A stretch of DNA of 6,208 bases from Actinomycetota bacterium (GTDB lineage Bacteria; Actinomycetota; Humimicrobiia; Humimicrobiales; Humimicrobiaceae), in assembly GCA_003563375.1 (NCBI GenBank), contig PWSB01000211.1, positions 1-6,208 on the forward strand, given 5' to 3'. This document shows, one piece after another, positions 1 through 4,964 of the stretch. The notes below the pieces were generated by a model. The model made no database searches. It was not told where the DNA came from and saw nothing but the letters and a program-made list of their open reading frames with translations. Every line of letters starts with the position of its first letter. Position 1 is the first letter of the stretch. The position numbers and the translations under genes were made by a program.

Positions 1-11
1 AAGCTACTCAA

Positions 12-78
12 TATCCCGGGGTTCTATCCCAGATTTTGCCGGGAATATCCAGATTTGACCGGATACCCCTCTGGGATA
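12..78. repeat. Nested inverted and direct repeat upstream of cysK
   Basis: TATCCCAGA at 25-33 is perfectly complementary to TCTGGGATA at 70-78. Inside this pair, GGG at 41-43 can pair with CCC at 66-68, and TATCC at 46-50 with GGATA at 61-65, giving an interrupted hairpin with a 10-nt loop. A further TATCCC at 12-17 could compete for the GGGATA arm. Overlaid on this is a degenerate direct repeat of about 20 bp: CCAGATTTTGCCGGGA from 29 and CCAGATTTGACCGGA from 49. No T-tract follows on either strand, so it does not look like an intrinsic terminator. It may be the remains of an intergenic repeat element or a structured leader; I do not recognise a known family. Confidence 0.5.
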
Positions 79-98
79 AATTAAATCTAGCAAAAATA

Positions 99-122
99 TT
101 TAAGTAAATCAAGTTACTAAAA
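99..122. promoter_or_regulatory. Imperfect palindrome, candidate operator for cysK
   Basis: The 24 bp centred between 110 and 111 form an imperfect palindrome: TTTaAGTAA, a 6-nt centre, then TTACTaAAA. Eight of nine arm positions are complementary. It overlaps the proposed -35 element of cysK, where a repressor would typically bind. Its size and symmetry suit a dimeric winged-helix regulator, but I do not recognise the regulator. AT-rich DNA produces such palindromes by chance fairly often. Confidence 0.3.
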
Positions 123-143
123 AACAGCCTCATCCTATATAAT
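114..143 (+). promoter_or_regulatory. Candidate sigma-70-type promoter of cysK
   Basis: TATAAT at 138-143 is a perfect -10 hexamer. A weak -35 match, TTACTA at 114-119, lies 18 bp upstream. Transcription would start near 150, giving a leader of about 43 nt before the cysK start codon at 193. The perfect -10 is the main support; the -35 matches only three of six consensus positions. Confidence 0.4.
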
Positions 144-192
144 CATAAGGTAATATTCTATTTTTAAACTTGACAAGTGTTAGGAGGACTCA

Positions 193-1122
193 ATGCCATG
201 GTCAAAAAATATACTTGAGGATATTGGAGGCACGCCTTTGGTTAAGTTAAACAAAATGGCGGATAAAAATAAAAATATCTTCGTTAAACTTGAATCTTTT
301 AATCCGGGGGGCAGCGTAAAGGACAGGATTGCTCTCAGCATGATAGAAGCGGCAGAAAACGACGGGTACCTGACCAAGAATACGGTGATAATAGAGCCTA
401 CAAGCGGCAATACCGGTATTGGCCTGGCAATGGTCTGTGCGGTCAAAGGATACAAGCTCGTATTGACTATGCCTGAAAGCATGAGTATAGAAAGGCGCAA
501 GCTGCTGGCTGCATTAGGGGCAGAGATAGTCCTTACACCGTCAGAAAAAGGCATGACGGGAGCTATAGAAAAAGCTGAACAGCTGGACCGGGAATCATCA
601 GATTCCTATATATGCCAGCAATTCAACAATCCCGCAAACCCAGAGATACACTACAGGACTACCGCCGTGGAGATATGGGAGCAGACCAAAGGAAATATCG
701 AGACCATGGTGGTAGGGATAGGCACGGGGGGTACACTGACCGGCTGCGGGCGCTACCTTAAAGGCAAGAACCGTGATATTAAGATGGTGGCGGTAGAACC
801 CCATGATTCCCCAGTACTCTCAGGCGGCAGCCCGGGCCCGCATAAAATACAGGGGATAGGGGCGGGGTTTTTGCCCCGCGTCCTTGATGCAGGGCTAATA
901 GACGAAATAGTGACCGTCAAAGAAGAAGATGCTTTCCATACTGCCCAGAGGCTGGGCATAGAAGAAGGGATCCTTGCAGGCATCTCTTCCGGAGCTGCAT
1001 TGTGGGCAGGGCTTAAAATGGCCGAATCTGGTGCAGACAATATGGTCATAGTCCTCCCAGACGGAGGGGAGAGGTACCTCAGTACAGAATTATTTGCTTA
1101 TGACCCCTCCCCCAAGCAGTAG
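193..1122 (+). CDS. cysK: Cysteine synthase (O-acetylserine sulfhydrylase)
   Basis: This is a PLP-dependent cytosolic enzyme of fold type II that makes L-cysteine from O-acetyl-L-serine and sulfide. At 309 residues it has the usual CysK length. Visible motifs are NPGGSVKDR, with the PLP-binding lysine at Lys43; TSGNTG (70-75), which contacts the substrate carboxylate; the phosphate-binding loop GTGGT (177-181); EPHDSPVLSGG (202-212); the QGIGAGFLP region (220-228); SSGAA (265-269); and the C-terminal PDGGERYLST (289-298). The start is well supported: AGGAGG at 182-187 lies 5 nt before ATG 193. The gene is convergent with the iscU-mnmA fusion and overlaps it by 33 bp. It probably supplies cysteine both to bacillithiol synthesis (bshC) and to the desulfurase step feeding tRNA thiolation; that link is inferred from proximity. 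A cystathionine beta-synthase-like role is possible, but the GERYLST ending is typical of CysK. No CBS regulatory domain is present. Confidence 0.93.
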   Translation: MPWSKNILEDIGGTPLVKLNKMADKNKNIFVKLESFNPGGSVKDRIALSMIEAAENDGYLTKNTVIIEPTSGNTGIGLAMVCAVKGYKLVLTMPESMSIERRKLLAALGAEIVLTPSEKGMTGAIEKAEQLDRESSDSYICQQFNNPANPEIHYRTTAVEIWEQTKGNIETMVVGIGTGGTLTGCGRYLKGKNRDIKMVAVEPHDSPVLSGGSPGPHKIQGIGAGFLPRVLDAGLIDEIVTVKEEDAFHTAQRLGIEEGILAGISSGAALWAGLKMAESGADNMVIVLPDGGERYLSTELFAYDPSPKQ

Positions 1123-2550
1123 GTCCTTTTGATAAAATACCGCAGACTGGCCTGGGGTTATGGCCATCTGGGGTTTTTTGAAATTGCAATAAGCTGAATT
1201 TTTTCCTGACATGGTTATAAGTGCTTCTGCCGGTTCGGATTTGTACCTTATCATTACCAAAGCCTTGAAGCTCGATGCCGGGGCTTTTCCTGCTATAAAA
1301 TTCATATCTTCTGATTTAAATCCTTTCTTTAGAAGTTCTTCCTTTTCTCCGACTACGATCACATTTTTTGAAGGGATTATCTCTTTTACATAAAGAGGCC
1401 TGGGCCAGCTTAAACCCAGTCCCCTCCTTTGGCCGATGGTGTAATAAGGGAAACCTTTATGGGTGCCCAGTACCTGGCCTCTGCCGTTGATTATTTTTCC
1501 AGGCCTTATAGTAAATCCGGACAGAAGGTGATGATATCCTTCTTCTCCCATAAAGCATATATCCTGGCTTTCAGGCCTTTGGGCCAAGAAGGGAAAATAT
1601 TTTTGTCCCATTTTTTTTATTTCACTTTTGTGGTATGGGCCCAGGGGAAACTTTATACGCTCGAGTTGGTGCTGGCCAAGCCTCCACAGCATATAGCTCT
1701 GGTCCTTGGTATCATCTTTGCCTTTCTTTATAATCACGCCTTCCCCTGTCTTTTCAGACCTGCAGTAATGCCCGCTTGCCATAGAGGAAGCCCCAAGCAT
1801 ATCAGCTTTTTTCAAAAGATGGCCGAATTTTATAAATCTATTGCATTCTACGCAGGGATTGGGGGTTCTCCCCTGAAGATATTCGTCTAAGAAGTCCTGG
1901 ATGATGTTTTCTTTAAATTCGTTTTCAAGGTCTATGACAAGATGGGGGATGCCTAACCTGGCACATACTTTTTTCGCCAGCCGTATGTCTTTGGGTGAAC
2001 AGCAGGTCTTATCATTATCCTGGCCTTTCTCTTCTGGTGCAAATATGTTCATAGTGAGCCCTATAAGCTCAAAACCTTCTTTTTTTAGGAGCCAGGCAGC
2101 CATTGAGCTGTCAATGCCCCCGCTCATGGCCACTGCTATCCTGCCAGGTTTTAAGGGGTACAGGTTATTTTGGTGCCGGGACATATATGCTGTTATGAGT
2201 CTTGCCAAAGCCTCAGCTGCAGAGGATGCAGCGTTTTTTTTATCATCCGGGAAATCACCGAAATAACCGTATATATCTTCCTCTCCGATCTTAGCTGCGT
2301 CAAGAAGGCTTTTCCCTTTAGCAAGGGTGGTTATATAGCTTGCAGCGGCAATAGTCCAGGAGCATCCTAAGGCTTTAAACCTTATCTCTTCTATTTGGTT
2401 TCCTTTGACAGCTGCGCTCAGCTTGACCAGGTTTCTGCAGCCAGCAGAACCTGCCTCTGAAACCGCGTCCGGCTTATCTATCCAGCCTATGTTCTGCGGG
2501 TTTTTCAGGTGCTGGTTTATCTTATCTGTTCTAATGTCCATTTTAATCAC
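1090..2550 (-). CDS. mnmA: IscU/NifU-like scaffold domain fused to tRNA 2-thiouridylase MnmA
   Basis: A 486-residue two-domain protein. Residues 1 to about 128 resemble the IscU/NifU N-terminal scaffold: HLKNPQN, SAGCRN with Cys38, and ALGCSWTIAAAS with Cys63. The third scaffold Cys region reads KKNAASSAAEAL (104-115), with Asn-Ala in place of His-Cys, and the usual Asp two residues after the first Cys is Asn40. From about 136 there is a full MnmA, the ATP-dependent enzyme making 2-thiouridine at U34 of tRNAs for Lys, Glu and Gln. It shows the PP-loop SGGIDSS (143-149), NPCVECN with Cys233 and Cys236, SGHY (259-262), KDQSY (282-286), SQDICFMGE with Cys332, YTIGQRRGLG (370-379) and the C-terminal GQSAVFY...LLGGGVI. 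Cys236 and Cys332 match the catalytic pair (E. coli Cys102 and Cys199). Ordinary MnmA is about 360 residues; the excess is the scaffold domain. The start is uncertain: the outermost is GTG 2550, but ATG 2541 better matches IscU length; neither has a clear Shine-Dalgarno. Domain identities are secure; that the scaffold passes sulfur or a cluster to MnmA is inference. Confidence 0.93.
   Translation of the reverse strand: MIKMDIRTDKINQHLKNPQNIGWIDKPDAVSEAGSAGCRNLVKLSAAVKGNQIEEIRFKALGCSWTIAAASYITTLAKGKSLLDAAKIGEEDIYGYFGDFPDDKKNAASSAAEALARLITAYMSRHQNNLYPLKPGRIAVAMSGGIDSSMAAWLLKKEGFELIGLTMNIFAPEEKGQDNDKTCCSPKDIRLAKKVCARLGIPHLVIDLENEFKENIIQDFLDEYLQGRTPNPCVECNRFIKFGHLLKKADMLGASSMASGHYCRSEKTGEGVIIKKGKDDTKDQSYMLWRLGQHQLERIKFPLGPYHKSEIKKMGQKYFPFLAQRPESQDICFMGEEGYHHLLSGFTIRPGKIINGRGQVLGTHKGFPYYTIGQRRGLGLSWPRPLYVKEIIPSKNVIVVGEKEELLKKGFKSEDMNFIAGKAPASSFKALVMIRYKSEPAEALITMSGKNSAYCNFKKPQMAITPGQSAVFYQKDLLLGGGVISK
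1139..1179 (+). terminator. Candidate intrinsic terminator of cysK, inside the opposing gene
   Basis: CAGACTGGCC at 1143-1152 pairs with GGCCATCTG at 1162-1170 with one bulged C (1147) and a 9-nt loop. The stem extends outward, past a G-G mismatch, through CC (1140-1141) and GG (1172-1173). It is followed directly by six T residues (1174-1179). It begins 17 nt after the cysK stop codon. The same bases encode the C-terminal part of the minus-strand MnmA fusion, so the terminator must coexist with coding sequence on the other strand. The bulge and mismatch lower confidence. Confidence 0.5.
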
Positions 2551-2578
2551 TATATTGTATTATAGGGTATATTATAAT
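2550..2578 (+). promoter_or_regulatory. Candidate promoter of the bsh operon, sharing its -10 with the divergent gene
   Basis: TATAAT at 2573-2578 on the plus strand is a perfect -10. It lies in ATTATAAT (2571-2578), which is its own reverse complement, so the same bases also form the minus-strand -10. The -35 position 17 bp upstream (2550-2555, CTATAT) is poor, and no better hexamer has acceptable spacing. The start would fall near 2585, leaving about 16 nt before the bshC start. Confidence 0.4.
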
Positions 2579-2598
2579 TTTCATGGTTAAATTGTAAA
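2559..2598 (-). promoter_or_regulatory. Promoter of the iscU-mnmA fusion gene
   Basis: On the minus strand, TTTACA (2598-2593) is separated by 16 bp from TATAAT (2576-2571), close to the sigma-70 consensus. Transcription would start near 2564, leaving a very short leader of about 14 nt to GTG 2550 or 23 nt to ATG 2541. A second TATAAT (2564-2559) lies further downstream and would give an almost leaderless transcript. The short leader fits the absence of a visible Shine-Dalgarno site. Confidence 0.6.
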
Positions 2599-2600
2599 AG

Positions 2601-4247
2601 GTGGCTTTGATTAAAACAAACGGCTTAGATAAAAAGTTCTATTACAATGATCTTTTCTACGATTATCTTTTTGATTTTGGCAAAGTGAGCCGGTTTTACA
2701 GTTATGACCCAAGCCTTATGGAAAGCTACAGGGAGAGGGCAGATGAGCTGGCGGGGGATTTTGACCACAGCTTAAGAAGCCGGCTTGCCGGTGCAGTGGC
2801 TGCCCATAACCACAGGCTTGGCTGCAGTTCAGAACCCCTCAATAATATAGAAAAATTGAAAAAAAGAGACTCAGTGGTCCTTATAGGCGGCCAGCAGCCC
2901 GTGCTCTTTGGAGGGCCTCTTTTTATATACTATAAAGCAGTCACCATTATCGGGATGGCAAAGCACCTTGAAAAAGAGCTTGGGCTGGAGGTGGTCCCTT
3001 GTTTTTGGAATGCTTCAGATGATAGCAATACCAGCCAGATCGACAGTATAAGTATCCTTACCAATAAAGGTTTAGAGCATACAGGGCTTGGTCCGCTAAA
3101 AGAAGAAAGGTTTTCTGATATATTGCTTACCCAGGAGAAGGCCGATGAGATTTTAGGGAAACTGGGGGAGAAGCTTGACCCCAGTGATTTCAAGCCCAAG
3201 ATAATAGATTTTTTTGGCGATTGTATCAAAAATGCTTTTCAAAAAAGAGGAATGGCTGTCTCCGACCTTTTTTCTTCAATAATGCTGAAGTTTTTTTCAG
3301 GGCAAGGCCTTGTGATAATAGATCCAGCTATACCGGGCCTAAAAGACATGGGCTGGGAAGTCATAAGGTCTGATATAGAAAATTTCAAAATGTTTAATTC
3401 ATTGGTCCGAAAAGCCGGGCAAAAACTAGAATATTCTGGTTATCATTCACAGATAAACGTGGTCCAAGATACCCTTAATTTCTTTTTTACGTTCCAGGGC
3501 AAGAGGAAAAGCATAACTTACCAAAATGGTAGCTTCAGGATTAATTCAAAAGAATTGCCCAGAGAACAATTGGTCCAAGATTTCAGAAAAAACATAAGCA
3601 GCATATGCCCCAATGTCATGCTCAGGCCTCTTTTTCAGGATACCATACTCCCTGTTTTGGCTACTGTCTGCGGTCCGGGGGAGGTAAGTTATTTTGCCCA
3701 GCTAAAAGAGGTTTACAAGAGCAGAGGCAAAAGACTTCCAATACTCTATCCGCGTTTTTCTGCTACACTGGTGGAAAAGAAAGTTAAGAAAATATTAGAA
3801 AAATATCGGCTGGATTACAGCCTGCTTGGCAGCGATTTCCAGAAACTGGAAAAAATTGCGCTTAAAAAATTCCTTGATATTGATATCGACCGGATAGTGT
3901 CTGAACTAGAACATGATATAATGAAAAGGATAACTGATGCGGAGCAGGAGGTTTGCTCAGACCATATGGAGGCAGCCAGCTCATTTGACAGGATAAGGAG
4001 AAACCTGGCCAAAGAAACCGGCGTGCTCAAGTCCAAGCTTTTTTCAGAGTACCAAAAACAGAACCGGCACCTTAAGCAGGGGATAGATAAGGTCGGGTTA
4101 AACCTTTTGCCCCAGGGACAGCTGCAGGAGAGGAAGATCAGCATATTAAGCTATATCGATAAATATGATTTTAAGTTTGTGGATATGCTTGAAGGTTGTT
4201 TTGTGCCTTTTGACTACAGGCATAAGTTTTTAGAGGTGGTTTATTAG
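2601..4247 (+). CDS. bshC: Bacillithiol biosynthesis cysteine-adding enzyme BshC
   Basis: BshC performs the last step of bacillithiol synthesis, joining L-cysteine to glucosaminyl-malate in the cytosol. The 548 residues match the usual family length (about 540). Hallmarks are a Rossmann-like N-terminal part with VVLIGGQQPVLFGGPLFIYYKA (92-113), VPCFW (132-136), NVMLRPLFQDTILP (338-351), CGPGEVSYFAQLKE (357-370), LYPRFSATLVE (382-392), a Lys/Glu-rich helical stretch likely to form a coiled coil (about 430-495), and a C-terminal LQERKISILSYIDKY (508-522) like the family's PQER ending. One departure stands out: after FW, family members usually read AGEDHD or similar, whereas here it is ASDDSN (138-143), losing the His-Asp pair. 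The start is uncertain. GTG 2601 is the first in-frame start after a TAA at 2595-2597, but the only Shine-Dalgarno-like run, AAGGTGG (2598-2604), overlaps it and would better serve a start slightly downstream. It is the first gene of the operon. Confidence 0.9.
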   Translation: MALIKTNGLDKKFYYNDLFYDYLFDFGKVSRFYSYDPSLMESYRERADELAGDFDHSLRSRLAGAVAAHNHRLGCSSEPLNNIEKLKKRDSVVLIGGQQPVLFGGPLFIYYKAVTIIGMAKHLEKELGLEVVPCFWNASDDSNTSQIDSISILTNKGLEHTGLGPLKEERFSDILLTQEKADEILGKLGEKLDPSDFKPKIIDFFGDCIKNAFQKRGMAVSDLFSSIMLKFFSGQGLVIIDPAIPGLKDMGWEVIRSDIENFKMFNSLVRKAGQKLEYSGYHSQINVVQDTLNFFFTFQGKRKSITYQNGSFRINSKELPREQLVQDFRKNISSICPNVMLRPLFQDTILPVLATVCGPGEVSYFAQLKEVYKSRGKRLPILYPRFSATLVEKKVKKILEKYRLDYSLLGSDFQKLEKIALKKFLDIDIDRIVSELEHDIMKRITDAEQEVCSDHMEAASSFDRIRRNLAKETGVLKSKLFSEYQKQNRHLKQGIDKVGLNLLPQGQLQERKISILSYIDKYDFKFVDMLEGCFVPFDYRHKFLEVVY

Positions 4248-4964
4248 ATGGATATAGATATAATAGCGTTCAGTGCCCACCCCGATGATGCAGAAATGGG
4301 ATGCGGAGGCCTTCTTCTAAAATTGAAGGATAGGGGATATAAAACAGGCATAATCGACCTTACCAGAGGTGAGTTATCCACTAACGGAGACCTAAAGATT
4401 AGAGCTGAAGAGACAGAGAAGGCGACACAGATCCTAAACTTGGATGTAAGGGACAACCTTGGGCTCGAAGACGGGAATCTTATAAACAATCTGCAAAGCA
4501 GGAAGAAGATTGTTGGGGCAATCAGGAAATACAGGCCCGGAATGGTAATAATCCCATACAAAAAAGACCGTCATCCCGACCATGAGAATGCACATAAACT
4601 GCTAAAGGACAGCATATTTGCGGCAGGGCTGTCCAGATTCGAGCCTGATGCAAAAAACCACCGGCCCCACATTATAGCGAGCTATATGCTCCATTATGAG
4701 TTCAAGCCCAGTTTCATCGTGGACATTTCTGATTATTTCAAGAAGAAAATGAAAGCAGTTACCTGTTACAGGTCTCAGCTGGGGAATAATTTTAAAAAAA
4801 ATATTCCTACCTGGCTTACCTCCAAATACTTTAAGGATTTTCTCAGCAGCAGAGACAAATGCTACGGCCTGAAGATACTTGCCCAATACGGGGAGCCATA
4901 TCGGGCAGAATACAGCATAAGGGTCGATAATCCTTTAAAATTTTTTAACTATTTGAAAATATGA
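4248..4964 (+). CDS. bshB: Bacillithiol biosynthesis deacetylase BshB (GlcNAc-malate deacetylase)
   Basis: A zinc-dependent PIG-L/LmbE-family deacetylase of 238 residues, typical for BshB1. It removes acetate from N-acetylglucosaminyl-malate to give glucosaminyl-malate. The metal-site motif AHPDD (10-14) supplies His11 and Asp14 as zinc ligands and Asp13 as the likely general base. RHPDHENAH (108-116) supplies His112 as the third ligand and His116 as a likely catalytic His. DLTRGELSTNG (37-47) and the IRAEE that follows (51-55) are the substrate-side family signature, and QYGEPYRAEYS (213-223) is the usual C-terminal motif. No signal peptide is visible. ATG 4248 directly follows the bshC stop with no gap, and AGAGGTGG at 4232-4239 gives a good ribosome site with 8-nt spacing. 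Placement between bshC and bshA argues for BshB1 rather than another LmbE-like deacetylase such as a detoxifying amidase. Confidence 0.93.
   Translation: MDIDIIAFSAHPDDAEMGCGGLLLKLKDRGYKTGIIDLTRGELSTNGDLKIRAEETEKATQILNLDVRDNLGLEDGNLINNLQSRKKIVGAIRKYRPGMVIIPYKKDRHPDHENAHKLLKDSIFAAGLSRFEPDAKNHRPHIIASYMLHYEFKPSFIVDISDYFKKKMKAVTCYRSQLGNNFKKNIPTWLTSKYFKDFLSSRDKCYGLKILAQYGEPYRAEYSIRVDNPLKFFNYLKI

Noticed and set aside
25..78. Hairpin read as an intrinsic terminator of an upstream gene
   Set aside because: No T-tract follows the stem on either strand; the flanks are AAATTAAATC on one side and GAACCCCGGG on the other.
170..175. Perfect TTGACA hexamer just before cysK
   Set aside because: A matching -10 would fall at about 193-198, at the start codon itself, and no TATAAT-like sequence is there. 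The TATAAT at 138-143 is a better promoter element.
1..192. T-box or other known riboswitch upstream of cysK
   Set aside because: No T-box antiterminator core (TGGNACCGCG-like) or other riboswitch signature is visible, and no terminator precedes the ribosome site.
180..554. Minus-strand open frame of 124 codons opposite cysK
   Set aside because: It is the complement of the conserved CysK N-terminal half, with no independent coding signal or ribosome site.
1429..1890. Plus-strand open frame of 153 codons opposite mnmA
   Set aside because: It lies entirely antisense to conserved MnmA motifs, has no ribosome site, and its low-complexity Phe/Ser/Leu-rich translation resembles no family I know.
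3460..3580. GGTCCAAGAT occurring twice in bshC (near 3461 and 3571)
   Set aside because: Both copies fall in ordinary coding sequence in the shared context Val-Gln-Asp; a short chance repeat with no wider symmetry.
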